Assembly: GCF_042453785.1 (NCBI RefSeq)
Contig: NC_091675.1
Coordinates: forward strand, 6,522,501 to 6,586,500
DNA length: 64,000 bases
Direction: 5' to 3'
Origin: Malus domestica
Lineage: Eukaryota > Streptophyta > Magnoliopsida > Rosales > Rosaceae
The translations under genes were made by a program, and so were the position numbers. Below, in pieces: positions 13,195 to 25,287 of this stretch. Positions within the stretch are counted from its first letter, which is position 1. Each line of letters begins with the position of its first letter. The notes below the pieces were generated by a model. The model saw nothing but the letters and a program-made list of their open reading frames with translations. It searched no databases and was not told the DNA's origin.

Positions 13195-15797
13195 TCAATT
13201 GGGTTTTATCTGATGGAGTCTGTTGTACCAAATATTGTGCAGTATCATATGAAAAATATCATACTTCTCAGGCTTAGCATGCCACAGAAAATGCTGTTGC
13301 ACCTTTTTCACCCTCGTTTGCATCTGTAGATATTTCTTCTTCGGGATCGAAAGGAGTATGTTCTTCAAATTCGGGATATCCTTTTCCAACACGAAAACAG
13401 CAAACGACTCCCACTTCAGTACTTCAAAAAATGGAGGCACGAAATTGTCTGATATGATCACCGGAACACACTCGTAGAAAATGGCCTCTACCACTCGCGG
13501 GCTGTTCACTTCATAACCTTTTGCGCAAATACAGTACTTGCTGCTCTGCATACGACGGATGTAGTTCTTATTTCCCTTTCCTTTAGGCAATCGACCGAAG
13601 ATCTGCATGTCAGGATCTTTGTTTTCCCAATGCTGTAACAGGATTGGCCTAACATAGCCATGCATGTTTCCAGCAAAGAAAGCGAGTATTGGCCTCTTGG
13701 AAGGATGATTGCCTCCGAGATCTCTGAGAGGCTTCTTATCATTCTTGATGTATGTTTCGGGAAGAGACACGTCCTTGCCAAATACAAAACCTTCTTTGAC
13801 ATCAGCATTGCAGAGGGCTCTTATGCACATAGCCATAATTTCCTTTGTTTCTGTTGGGGCCTGAAGAAGTAGCTTTTATTAGAAAATATACTGATATAAC
13901 GTACTCAAAACTATCCACAGTTTGAATTTGAATGCTACTTAGAGATAAATTAAAAATAAATACCCTTACGAAAATCGCAAACCAAACTATACAGGAAGCA
14001 TGAAAAGCATACCCAGTCATGACAAGCAACAAGAAAATGATCGGCTCCTCCAGTTCTGTTCCAGAAAGGATACTTCCCAGCAATCATGTCCACATAGTCC
14101 TTCAAATATTGTACAAGATTTTTATGACTGTGTGAATTGGCCACGTATAACCTTTCCTCTAACATTCGAGAGCTAAAAGGCAAGTAATACAGGTGGGCTT
14201 CCTGAGGGTTTTTAGTGACAAATCTCTTGTCAGCTTCCATCAGCTTCATGAACCATCCCTCAGAAGCATATATTCCCCTGAGAAATGGCGAGTGTAATAT
14301 GGGTCTTTGTCCTTCCCTGTATACGTATACTTTAAGAGTGTTCTCCATTAATTCGTAGCTCCTGCAAATTAGATGAGAATTTACTTGAGAGAAATAATTA
14401 ATTGAATAGTCACACATGCAGCTTATAAAATTTGTAGAAAAACTATGATGATTTTAAATGAAAAAAGTAACGACTAAAATTGCAAGATAATGCATACGCC
14501 AAAACTTTCATTTGATCCCATCCAATAAGTTACCAGCATATGACAGATATCATCAAATGTTTTTCAGTAAGAACATTTTTGTGGACACAAGCATGTCTTG
14601 TTCACAATAACTTCTAAACGAAACTGTACTGTAAGAATTCATACATATAACGGTTTCATTGACTTACCTTTTAAACATGGAAAGATTCCTATATAGTGGA
14701 GCATAAAGAGTTTGATCACTCTTTATGAGGGGTGCATTTTTGATCTGTGATGCTGCATATTGCAACTGTCGGTCAACCGGTGAAGACCATAGTGCTTTCT
14801 GACCAAAAACAACAAAAAAAAAAAAAAAAAAAAATGAAAAATAAGAACAAAGAGTTGAAGCATTTTAAGAAAAATCAGATTCAAATAGCATAATCTAATC
14901 TTTAAAACGTACCACTGAATGGTACGAGGAATGACTCTTACGCAACAGCTTGTTCATATCAGATATTGAATATGAATCCAAGACTGGACCCTCTGGCTCT
15001 TTGTTCACTTCGGGGACCCTAGTCATTGAAGAACTTTGTTCTGTTTGGTTGAGGTCACTATGCAATTGCTCAGACTTTTCGGGTTTCTGAGACAAGGTTG
15101 TTAGATCTTTCTGAACCAAAGTCACATTTGAGCCAACAGCTATAGGGGGTGCTCCAATGTTTGTTTCAATAATTGCTGGAGCTGTGATAGGTGATGAATT
15201 TATCATCGGGGATGCAGGTGAAGTGGTTGGAAAACCAGCAGTAGGATTTACTACTTCATCTGTAGTATTACTTTCATTCCTAGTCCCGCCTTCTGAAAAA
15301 GTAGTCTCAGTAGCATTTTGCTTTTCAAAAGAGAATTGTTTACGCCGCTCTTGTGCAACGTCAGTCTCCAAGGGATTGAGAATTTTCACAATGAAAGTTC
15401 TATTTTGCTTTACAAAAGTATCAGTTGGCTCCTCCTGATCTTCACCTGTATCCTCATCAATTTCTAAAGTTCTGTTTGAGCCCTCACTTCCTTCTAATAC
15501 AAAACCTGAGGTCCTACTATCGTTACCTATCTCGTGAGTTCCATATTTACTAGTGTAGTTCACATCATTAGAAAGTGACATGTTACCAACCGCCTCAGAA
15601 TCAGTTGGTGAATCCCCAGCTTGGAAGTGACTTTTCCCCTCTACCGGAACCTTTGCAGTAGAGAGTATAGATGATGAGAAAGTACCATACGGAAATTCAA
15701 GATGCCAGACAACTAAAATCACAGCAAACAACATTCCCACAATCCACAGCAATCTCCTCGTTTTGGCTTGATACATAGACAAAAGCTCCCGACCCAT
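13195..15797 (-). CDS. Exostosin-family (GT47) glycosyltransferase, 4 exons, 676 aa
   Basis: Minus-strand exons 15797-14913, 14798-14668, 14361-14013 and 13860-13195 join in frame to 677 codons with the stop. The product is a type II membrane protein: a short cytosolic N-terminus, one membrane segment at about residues 17-34 (LLWIVGMLFAVILVVWHL), then a long Ser/Thr/Asn-rich stem with many N-glycosylation sites. The exostosin domain occupies roughly residues 345-650. Family-typical stretches are ASEGWFMK, GGADHFLVACHDW (ending at 455), GYEVNSPR (570-577) and CVPVIISDNFVPPF. Members of this family act in the Golgi and transfer sugars to cell-wall polysaccharides. The nearest type I recall is the At5g03795-like probable glycosyltransferases. 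Donor, acceptor and linkage cannot be read from sequence. The start is the first ATG before the membrane anchor. Confidence 0.9.
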
Positions 15798-16834
15798 TTT
15801 GAGAGACCGCTCTAGTAATTATTGGGCAACTTTCGACAAAATTGTCAAAAAAGCATAATCCACCCTGCACATTTCCCAGTTCCACAATCACAAACTGTAA
15901 TTGTTAAGGAGATAGCTATTTTCCTAATTGCTGAAAAGAATTGAATGCTTTCTTCAATCAGTCCTCAAATGCAGTTAATAGGATACCTTAAAACCCAACA
16001 CATGCAACTAATTGTTGAAGAATTCCATATAAACCAATCAAGAAATTTAAGCTGCTCATCAACAATTAGACAGTAATCCTTGCAGTTCTTAATTTCCAAA
16101 CCAATCAAATTAAATTCAAGAAATTTGAATTATCTATTATAGCTGACATCTTCCGATTTCCACCAAGCAAACCACAAAGAACTCTTCAAATTTCTATGAA
16201 AATATCCATTAAACTATGATAAACCCATTAAAATCTGATAATTTTGCAACTATTTAAAAGTAAACAAATACAGAAAAAAAAAAAATCAAGAATCAAACTT
16301 CAATAAGCACAGCTGATTGAATGGAGAGAGAGAGAGTGGCAAAAATGAAGATTCCAAATTTGTTCGGAATTCTACAAACTGGGTTTGGCTTGTAACCAAG
16401 TTCCGGTTCTAACATTACATTCATAGCCTAGTTTACGTTTCCTTCCAATTCCCACAATTTCTCAGCAACCAAACAGTTATTTTCTCCCTATAAGAAACAG
16501 AATAGCTTAATGGGTTCAAGGGAATACCTTTGCTTTCACAGAAAAGCTGCCGAGCTTCTTCGCTCTCCTTCTGCAATGGCCTTACCGAGATGCGGGAAGC
16601 TGTGAGATTTTCATTGACTTGTCTATCCAATTTGCCACAGCTACACACTTTCTTGTCTTCAATATTTACAAAAACGGCACCTCCTAATTGCCTTGGTTGA
16701 CAGGAAAATGAGAGATTAGACTGATTAATTAGTTTGCAATTCACACGAGTTTTAGTAGACGCCAGACGGCGACTATTCTCTGATTGATTGGTTTCTTGCG
16801 GCGTTGCATTGCTATCAGTTGGTAGAAGCTTCAT
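15798..16834 (-). other. Possible spliced 5' leader of the glycosyltransferase gene, with a uORF
   Basis: Upstream of the glycosyltransferase ATG, a minus-strand acceptor (GTGCAG|GGTG, exon start at 15864) and a donor (GCAAAG|GTATTC, exon end at 16528) could remove an intron of 663 bp. An open frame beginning at 16834 would cross that junction and stop a few codons later, before the main start. The frame resembles no protein I know. It may be an upstream ORF in the leader, or chance. Confidence 0.3.
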
Positions 16835-18017
16835 CCTTTGGGAATTTATGGCTTAAATAACTACAAAATATAATAAATTTATTAAGTTTCTTTTGGTTCT
16901 CTTAGTAGTTAATAATTTTCTTTTTAATGCAACCTAATCTATGAAGGTGGATACTAAAAAAACTTAATTGGTTTTATTTTTTTTTTTCTTCCTCGTTTTT
17001 GCTTCAATTTCCATATCTCCCTCAACAAAATAATTTTGACTTTTTGTAATTTTTTGAAAAATCTAACAGTTAAAACATTCAAAATATTATATACTCTAGA
17101 GCACCGTAAAATGAGTATTTAGATCAATATTGACTTCTTCCAGGTGTGACAATAATACACCTTGATTTTGAATACATTGAAATATTAATAAAGTAGAGGA
17201 AAGCGATTGTAGATGGAGATATAAGATTTGTTTTTCTTTAAATAATGCAAAGTGGGATTGTATATTTGCCGATTACTTCCATCTTATATTTATTTTGAAG
17301 AAATGATATTATCTACATTAAGGAGAAAGATGATTGGCTAAGCCTCACAATGGATTAGCAATAATATAGTTTAAATTAACCTTTGGCGACCTCTCACTTG
17401 CATCTCATATTTTGAATTTGATTTCTAGAAGAAATGAATAAATGAGATGATAAAATATATGAACAAATTAATATTTTGTAAGATTTATTTATGTGAGTAT
17501 AAAGAAAGAAAAAGGGAAAAAAGAGAAAAGGAAAAGCGAACAGAATGTGGCACAAACTTTAATTTTCTTGAGGATGAAAAAAGGGGGATTTTTTAAGAGA
17601 ATAAAATTTTCAGTTTGTCGGAAACACGCTTCAACATATCAAGTATCATAATAAGTATCTGAATACTTAAAAAAAAAAATATTTATATTATGACGTTTTA
17701 GTGTATCGAGCTGTATTTTCGGCACATCAAAAAATCCCTCTTTTGAGGGAGAATACTATGCATGAGTACGCATACGTAAATGCAGGGCCACATCATTTGG
17801 CAACTTATGCCATTCTGCATTATATAATTGTTGGCAGACCCAAACCGAAACGTCTAAAGACATATTTTATTGCACATTGACTACGTTTCTACTTAAATAA
17901 TATTTGCATGTAGGTAAGCTTTCAATTTTTAAATTTCATATTTTTTTTATTACAGTAGATATTCTTTATTAATTTGTATATAACGTTTGATGAATTTAAT
18001 GAAGTTTGTGGAATTTT
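16835..18017. other. Intergenic AT-rich DNA
   Basis: No coding frame, structured repeat or transposon end could be defended in this stretch. It probably contains the promoter of the glycosyltransferase gene near 16.85-17.3 kb. A purine-rich run lies at about 17500-17560. Confidence 0.45.
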
Positions 18018-18130
18018 TGTCACATCCCGGCCCGGGTCCACCACATTCCGAGCCCATTCCACCACCGTAGCACGATATTGTCCGCTTTGGGCTTACCATT
18101 CCCTCACGGTTTTGTTTTTGGGAACTCACG

Positions 18131-18208
18131 AGCAACTTCCCAATAGGTCACCAATCCTGGGAGTGCTCTGACCTCCTTCTCGCTTAACTTTGGAGTTCCT
18201 ACGGAACA
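18131..18208 (-). promoter_or_regulatory. 5S-rRNA-like internal promoter in the 3' LTR of Cassandra
   Basis: Read on the minus strand, GGAACTCCAAAGTTAAGCG (box A type) is followed by CCAGGATTGGTGACC (intermediate element and box C type) and TGGGAAGTTGCTCGTG. These parts are in the order and approximate spacing of plant 5S rRNA. Pol III recognition is known for the family; activity of this copy is inference. Confidence 0.75.
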
Positions 18209-18480
18209 CGAAGCTAGTGAGCTCTCAAAAAACCTCGTGCTAGGTAAAGATGAGAATATACATTTAAGGATTACTCCCCTGGACGATGTGGGATGTTACA
18301 ATCCACCTCCCTTAGGGCCCGACATCCTCGTCGGCACACTTCCGGCCAGGGATTGACTCTGATACCATTTTGTCACATCCCGGCCCGGGCGGGACCACTT
18401 CTCGGGCTCGACTCCACCGTAGCATGATATTGTCCGCTTTGGGCCCCGACCACACCCTCATGGTTTTGTTTCTAGGAACT

Positions 18481-18562
18481 CACGAGCAATTCCCCAAGAG
18501 GTCACCTATCCTAGGATTGCTTTGGCCTCCTTCTCGCTTAACTTTGGAGTTCCTACGGAACT
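18481..18562 (-). promoter_or_regulatory. 5S-rRNA-like internal promoter in the 5' LTR of Cassandra
   Basis: This is the second copy of the 5S-like segment. On the minus strand the box A region AAAGTTAAGCGAG is followed by CTAGGATAGGTGACCTCTTG. It matches the 5S intermediate element and box C except for a few bases. Lying in the 5' LTR, it is the copy that would drive transcription of the element. Confidence 0.75.
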
Positions 18563-18671
18563 CGAAGCCAGTGAGCTTCTAAAAGGTCTCGTGTTAGGTA
18601 GGGATAAGAATATATATTTAAGGATTACTCCCCTGGGCGATGTGGGATGTTACAATTTTTATCATAAATTT

Positions 18672-19389
18672 AAGGAGAAATTAGGTTCTCATCCTTCATT
18701 TTACTACTTCATTCATTAAAATTATATTCCTTTTTAATTTTTGATCAAAGTTCTTGGGTATTAATAACATCATTAATTATTTTAATAATAAAATATTTTT
18801 TATTTCTAAATATATTCATTTAATGTTAAAAATGTTACAATTAGTATATTTATATTTATGACTAAATTTTTTATCATATATTTTTAGTTTTAGTTTTAGT
18901 TTGTACCCATTTTTAATTTGTGCCCATATTTTTTAAAGTTTTATTTGTATTTGTACCCATATATTTTTTTTAAATTTATTTGTACCCTTTTTTTTTTTTT
19001 TGCCAAATGTACCCATGCTAATTATATGTACCCATTCATGTATTTTTTTTTTCAAATTTTTAATCTTAAAATGTACTCATTCTTAAATATACCAATTTGT
19101 TATATGTAAATGTACCATGTTTTTTTATATAAAATCTATTCAATTTTTTTCTAATCCATTTTTAAACTTATATGGGTACATTCTTTTTTCTTTGATTTTA
19201 AAATGTATCCATGTCAAGTTTAATTGAAGAAAGTTACTAATGTTATTAAGCCTAATATCTTTTTTTTTTGTTGTGATTTTGAAGAATGTACCCATGTTTT
19301 GATACAATAATTTTTTGGTTAATTTTGATGAATGTACCCATGTTTACACACACACATAAACACACACACACACACACTAGTATATTTAT

Positions 19390-19421
<32 letters not shown>

Positions 19422-19650
19422 ATTTATATTTTAATATTTTTAATCCCACAAATTATGGTTTTTTTTATTTAAAATCTCACTTATATAAACAACTAAAATT
19501 TTTAATCTAAAAATATAGTAACGTACATAGAAATAAATTATCACATTAATTTCAGGGACTTCGATCAAAAATTGAAAACCAATAAGGTTTCAATCAAAGA
19601 ATATTCAAAACTAAAGACTGCATCCAAAGTCTTCCTAAATTTAAATATAA
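18672..19650 (+). repeat. T-rich dispersed repeat (family D) with TGTACCCATG motifs and a CA microsatellite
   Basis: The segment opens with a form of GGTTCTCATCC, runs through T-rich DNA with many TGTACCCATG variants (18900-19340), and contains two CA/TG tracts within about 19346-19415. A related segment starts at about 23171 with GGTTCCCATCC and has the same motifs. The low-complexity frames here are not genes. Confidence 0.45.
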
Positions 19651-20497
19651 TTATGTGGATTGTCACAGATTTTTTAATGGCCAATTCATAATAAGCATTG
19701 CTATTACATTGTTTAAATGGTGATTATGATCATGACAAAATGTTCGTATGAGGTGGTGAAAGGGCCAAGTGGTGGTGGTGGCGGCAATGGTGATGAAGTG
19801 GTGATGGTGCTCATGAGAATGATAGTGTCATGATAAGGTGGTGGCAACGTGGTGGTGAAATGATAGTTATTGCGTTATGGTGGGTTGGAGTATACTATCA
19901 ATAATGAAAATAAAATAAATGAAATCTATCAAAATCTTAAGAGCAGTGGTTAGATTTGATATGACAAAAAATTTACTATATAAACACTCCAAGTCAATAA
20001 AATCCATGACTTTTTAAAATCCTTTAAAATTAACGAAATTTTAAATACATCTAGGCTTTTGTAGACTCACAAAAAGTCATCATTGAATACCACAAGATTT
20101 TTGTAGAATTGATTGTATACACTTTGATTTTAGAATCAAGCAAAATCTATCAAATTCCATATAATTTTGTGACTAATACTGTAATACGCATTTAATTATC
20201 ACAAGGCCTCAAAATAAAAAATGAAGAATTTAGGAGAGCAGAACTTTCATTTTCCAACAACTAGACAAAAAGAAAATTCTTGGGTATTTTACCTTAACAG
20301 AAAAGAAAAATATTCTTGGTTTGGTAGTGATGTTATAACTTTGATTTGGTCCCTACTATGCGGGTGGGACCTGTGACCTGGGCTTGATTGGGCATTTGAT
20401 TAAACCTTTTTTGGGCCATTTGATTCCGATGCTTTTCCATTATTTGGGGCATGTGATCCTTTGATGCCATCACCGCAGGGTTTACAAAGACCTTCAC
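19651..20497. other. Intergenic DNA with a GGTGRTG-rich patch
   Basis: A GGTGGTGGTGGCGGCAATGG-type low-complexity patch lies at about 19750-19870. The rest is unique-looking AT-rich sequence up to the left duplication of the hAT element. No gene is supported. Confidence 0.45.
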
Positions 20498-20505
20498 GTG
20501 CTATG

Positions 20506-21221
20506 TAAGGGTGGTTCGGTATGGGATACCATACCGAAACTAGTATCCCGAATCCCAAACCGAAATTTTTCGGGACGGAAATTTAAAGATCAATCACATA
20601 CCAAATTTTCGGGAATCCTGAAATATTTTCGGGATTTCGAGACAAATCGAGAATCCCAAATTGAAATATGAAATTATGAATTGTTTTTCAAATATATAAT
20701 TCAAGAACACATTCATGAACTAGGAATGTCATTTCATTCACACTACCATTTAATCTAAAACTGGCATGCCTGACTGTTTTTATCAGAGTCAAAATTCAAA
20801 TTAATTAAACCCTTTTTGCAATCTGTTGAGAGACAAAAGAATCAAGCCTTCTGAAATCATCAGCCATGACAACAACAATAATAAAATCCAAATGAATATC
20901 AAACAGAACATGAAAAATATGCAAGGTGTAGGGCATTCCAGGTTGCGGAGCATGAATTAGAAACTACTAGCATCAATTATAAAAGAATAATATATATAAC
21001 ATATATTTGTAAATATATATATAATTAATATTATATATTTTCGGTTCGGTATGGGATTCCCGAAATATCGAGAAGCCAATCCCGAATCCCGTACTGAAAT
21101 TTCAGGATTGGATCGGGATAGCATCCCGAAAATTTCGGGAATATCGGTTTGAGAAATTTTTGGTTTGGGATCGGGATTTTTTCGGTTCGGTTTGGGATTT
21201 TCAGGAACTTTTTCCACCCTA
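20506..21221. mobile_element. Non-autonomous hAT element, 716 bp
   Basis: An 8-bp target duplication GTGCTATG flanks it perfectly (20498-20505, 21222-21229). The ends are TAAGGGTGGTTCGG and CCACCCTA. Arms rich in TTCGGGA, TCCCGAA and ACCGAA repeats at both sides resemble the subterminal binding motifs of hAT elements, with a 300-bp AT-rich centre. There is no transposase; the frames in it (20957-21270 minus) are low-complexity by-products. Confidence 0.9.
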
Positions 21222-21229
21222 GTGCTATG

Positions 21230-22258
21230 TCACCACCATGAGACGTGTAACGTGCACATGAAACATGCAACTGGACCGTTGGATTGCAGAATCAAACTTC
21301 CCTATATGGTTTACTCTCCCGATGATAGTTACTTGCATGAGAAGGATCGACACCCAAATTTTACTATGATGTGATATTAGTATTACATGAAGTTTAATTG
21401 TAAGCGCAAAATCGACAGTACTAAATTAAGCTATATAATAAAAAGATGGAGGTTTGAAGTTAGGAAACGGTTCGTTGGATATGAAGATCATTTTACGACT
21501 TATAATTTATTTGCAACTCAAGTTATGACTAATTGGATTAACAATACTATTGATATTCTAAAAAATAATCTTGGAATCTTATTTAGTTAAAATATAGATG
21601 AGTTAGAGGTATAAGATAACTTTTTGGAATGCTAATAATCATTTTTGACAAAAACTATAAAAGACAATGATAGAAAGAACGTAAGCATATACACCACTCA
21701 CCCTACTCAATTCGAGATCCCAGGTATAACTTATGTCTATGAATATTTGTCTTCTAGTTTGTACTTTACTATAACCACATGTTTCCTTATGGTTTAATTA
21801 TGATTCTTGACATTCATGCATTTGCTAAAGCACGAGTATATATTTCAATTATTTTGTTTCCTAACTTCGTTCGTGTTTACTAACACATGAAATCTTATTA
21901 AAAATTTGTAATCTAATACTTGCAAACAAAGAATCATATAAATTATATTCGTGATAGACCCATTCATTCTTTCATTTTCCTCTCATAAGTTTATTGATTC
22001 CTAGGTAAATATGTCAACAATTGTATTGCGATGGAGATTCCCTCGTATAGACAAGCAAATGGGTCTCGGAATCTGAGCTTGTCCTTGGCCGAGTTGGCTA
22101 AACAACACAAAAGGGGTACTCAAAGAAGGTGTATCAAATTCATTCATTTAGTGTTAAAATGTGGTTTTTCGTTAAAATGAACGGTACCGGGAGCTTTTTG
22201 TTAAAATTCCCTTATAAAATATGGCTGTTGAGAATAGCCTTCTCTTTTTCAAGATTTA
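21230..22258. other. Intergenic DNA, no gene seen
   Basis: The frames at 21165-21590 have no recognisable content. A partial copy of family B (TTTTTCGTTAAAATGAACGG and GGGAGCTTTTTGTTAAAATT) lies at about 22150-22212. Confidence 0.4.
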
Positions 22259-22975
22259 GAAATTTACAATATATCCACTAGAAGCCTCTTAAGAAATGCG
22301 TACGCTCGAGTGTACTCGAGTTCCCCTCAAGTAATTTAATTTATAAAACTCTAAAAAAATAAGAGAAGATTATTTAGAAGTGCTAGATTGTTTAGAAGTG
22401 CTTTTGAGATAATCAGAAGCACTTCAAATATTTTTTTTGAAGACGTACATTTTTATGAAAAATGTCGATGTGCTTCCCTAAAGCCCGAAAGTTTTGACTT
22501 GTCTACTTTTCAAAATGTCCCCGTTTGACTTGCTGAGGATTACATACGAGCTTCATCATCCTTATAATTGTTGTGTAAAATAAGCCCGCCGTTGTCAGCC
22601 ATTTGGCTTATTTCTCCAGCATATTCCATAGCTTTTAACCACTAATCCAAACGCATTAGATAAGAAAAGATGCTTTTAAGCTCAAATGAATCATCATCTT
22701 TTGATTTGAACAATTAATTAAGCCAATGCTAAGTTAGAGATTAATATCCAATAACCGATGCTACGTATTTTTCTTTCTTTATACTTATCCATAGATTATT
22801 ATGCTTTTGAAACTGATTACGATTGTCGGTCGATTAAGCTGGTGTTGCCTTCGTCTTGGCTCACAAGTTTATTATATTCTGACATAATTGTCTAAAAATA
22901 ATGTGTCGTATTTGACACCACTCATTTTCTTTAGAAAAATGAATAGATTAATGCTTAAATTTCTCTCTCATTAAA
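22259..22975 (+). repeat. Duplicated block U1, upstream flank of the CCD pseudogene
   Basis: This block matches 41452-41665 plus 44643-45297 in order and orientation. Shared stretches include ATATCCACTRGARGCCTCTT, GTTTAGAAGTGCTTTT, GAAGCACTTCA, TTGACTTGCTGARGATTACA and GATGCTTTTAAGCTCAAA. Its place upstream of one CCD copy, and its twin upstream of the other, mark the edge of a local duplication. Confidence 0.8.
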
Positions 22976-23171
22976 AAAAAAAATGCTAGGGAGACAGCAC
23001 TCTTAAACCACAATGGTGACCATCTAACGTAATAAATGATGTGTACATGTTACGTTAATTAATAAATTTATCTGATTGTATTAAATGACTTGACATGTAC
23101 ATGTCACTTGCCACATCGGATGATTTAAAGATATGGTTTGAAAAAGGTGATCTCGCTAACATTATTCTTAG
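22976..23171 (+). mobile_element. MITE, family E
   Basis: The terminal inverted repeats are of the type AAATGCTAGGGAGA and GATCTCGCTAACATT. The body contains the pseudo-palindrome GACATGTACATGTC. A related copy lies at the corresponding position of the second block (45298-45635), so the insertion probably predates the CCD duplication. Confidence 0.55.
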
Positions 23172-24480
23172 GAAAAATAGGTTCCCATCCCTAATTTTCA
23201 TATTGTATATTTTTATATTTTAGATCAAAGTCATTCGACTTATTCCATGTCATCATTTTAGTATTTAAAAGATTACATGTCATCATAATTGAAATCTCAT
23301 CCATTCCTACATTTAAGGCAAAATAAACAAAATGTGTAAGTTTAAAACAATGAAAATCCATTCGAACTCCCCCATTCTTATTCTTTCCTTATGCACATCC
23401 GGAATCTACAACACCCCAAACCTAATTTTCTTCATTCCTAAATTGATCCAATGTAATATATGTTGAGGAAATCTATTGTGATTAAATTACAAATTAGCTT
23501 GTGAGATTTGTGCGGCATATGCAAGGCAATGCAGACATCGTTTTGTCAAGGAATTTGGTTGATGCAAACATGTAGATACTGAGAGTGAGCCGACCATGTG
23601 TGAACTGTAGCAGCAGTACGCCTACACCATTCTGCAGTCAACTTCTTTTTTTCTTTTTATTTTTCTTTTCCTTTTATTGTTATATATTAGTCTTGATTAT
23701 CTAATGTATGGTTGGCTACATATATTTCATGGATACAATTTTAATCTATATGTTATTTCGTTCTAATAAATATATCTATTGCTACAATATGTTTTGGTTG
23801 GTTCAAATTCGTTTTATATATTTATATGGATACAAAGTTTTTGGAGAACATTATGCAAAATGGTTTTTGGTTGCTGCATTTTATGTAACCACATATGCAT
23901 GTCTATAAAACGATGTGGTATAATGTACATTCTTTTCTTTGAGTTTTTAAATGTACCCATGAGTTTTCTCTTATATATATATTTTAATTTTGGAATACAA
24001 TGTCAGCTATAATTTGCTTGTAAATTCAGTATGTACCCATATGATATTTATGTGTTATAGATGCATACATTTTTTTGGTCAAGTTCATGGGTACATTGCT
24101 TTTGTATGTCTGAAGTTATGGGGTACATTATTTCACTTCACACTACTCAATAAAATTCACAAAAATATGGGCAGTGTGCATGAATTTTTATTGTAGAAAT
24201 TGTTTTTTATTTTTTTATTTTTAAGTCTCATAATCCGCAAGATATGTAAATATAGGATCCCATAAATTTTGAAATTCTTAATTTTTTTTAAAGATTTGAT
24301 TGATTGAATCTCATAATTACTAGGATTTTGAGTTATATAAATTTTTGTTGAACTGCAATCAATATTTTAAATTACAAATTTTAATTTAATATATAAAAAA
24401 GATGAATAAAAATATAATAATACTAAAATTCTGAGGTAATTAAAGGACTTTAAATCTAATATTTGAGTTGACTGGAACCA
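23172..24480 (+). repeat. T-rich dispersed repeat (family D), second copy
   Basis: Related to 18672-19650, it starts with AGGTTCCCATCC and carries ATGTACCCATG-type motifs at 23940-24150. The frames at 23708-24196 are T-rich and overlap each other in several registers, which argues against coding. Confidence 0.4.
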
Positions 24481-24782
24481 AAATTACCCTTATTCTTAAT
24501 TATTTAACAATAATCTTAACAACCGTAAAAGCACTATCAAACAAGCTTATAATGTAATTACTTAGCCAAAAAATTAACACGTAAACGTGTTTTTTCCTTT
24601 CGAAAAATTAATGAGTATAATTGAAACAAACACAAATTTCTTATAAACTGAAATTCTTTTGAGAAATGCTAAGCACCGTAAAATCATATTGAGCTTGTAG
24701 CATTTGTCTTGAGGCTCTCTGCCATAGCACATCATGTAAATTTAACGTTGTTTACTATTAAAATTTAACGAATAAGGTTCAC

Positions 24783-24910
24783 AATGAATGCGTTGAGTTG
24801 GAACTGCCGAGGACTTGGGGACTCTTGTGCAGTTCAAGCTTTGTAGGAAAGTATCTAACGGCAACGTTCCCGCTTGTTTATTTTTTGTGTGAAACCAAGT
24901 GTAGTTCAAC
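24783..24910 (+). pseudogene. Remnant of an L1-type LINE endonuclease start
   Basis: Reading from 24783, the frame gives MNALSWNCRGLGDSCAVQAL and then a stop. In another frame, LVYFLCETKC follows some 30 bases later. The N-terminus of plant L1 ORF2 endonucleases has the same layout: an N-W-N-C-R-G-L-G motif, then a hydrophobic strand ending in ETK. The Asn-Trp-Asn-Cys-Arg-Gly core and the Glu-Thr-Lys are retained. Nothing else of the LINE is recognisable nearby, so this is a short, frame-broken relic. Confidence 0.6.
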
Positions 24911-25188
24911 ATTTATTGTGAACTGTATTCGTTAACATCAACGTCCCCGTACTCAACGCATTAAAATTTAACATTTGGCATTTCTTTGTTGAACCGTATT
25001 CGTCAATTTTCTTCATTAATTACAACTAAATGTTTTAATAGTTTTGCTTTTGTTTAATTTTTTGTAAGGATGATCTATGAATGATGTGTTAAAATATAGA
25101 TGGTTCGAATACTTAAGAAACATTGCAAAGTAAGCCCTTCAAAATAGGTGTTAAAATGTGTGTCAAAATGTGTCTCCATATCCACCCC

Positions 25189-25197
25189 TATATATAG
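25189..25197 (+). promoter_or_regulatory. TATA box of the CCD pseudogene
   Basis: TATATATAG lies 45 bases before the ATG at 25242. The intact sister gene has TATAAATAG 71 bases before its ATG, so the leader layout is similar. Confidence 0.4.
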
Positions 25198-25287
25198 TTG
25201 TAAGCCGCCGCTCTGAGAGGTAAGGACGCAGAAAGAGAGAGATGGCATTTTCGTGTATGCCATTGCAACTGAAATGCTTTGCTCTTA

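Larger units (their letters stand above)
18018..18654 (-). mobile_element. Complete Cassandra-type TRIM retroelement, 637 bp
   Basis: Two direct LTRs of 283 and 284 bp (18018-18300 and 18371-18654) flank only 70 bp of internal sequence. On the minus strand each LTR runs from TGTAACATCCCACATCG to GGGATGTGACA. Beside the 5' LTR (minus sense) lies the primer site TGGTATCAGAGTC, which pairs with initiator tRNA-Met. A purine tract AAGGGAGGTGGAT precedes the 3' LTR. A perfect 5-bp duplication ATTTT flanks the element (18013-18017, 18655-18659). The LTRs contain 5S-rRNA-like sequence, the hallmark of Cassandra elements. It has no coding capacity, so it would need enzymes supplied in trans. Confidence 0.93.

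Noticed and set aside
19252..19510. Frames on both strands through CA/TG repeats
   Set aside because: They encode only Thr-His or Cys-Val repeats from the microsatellite.
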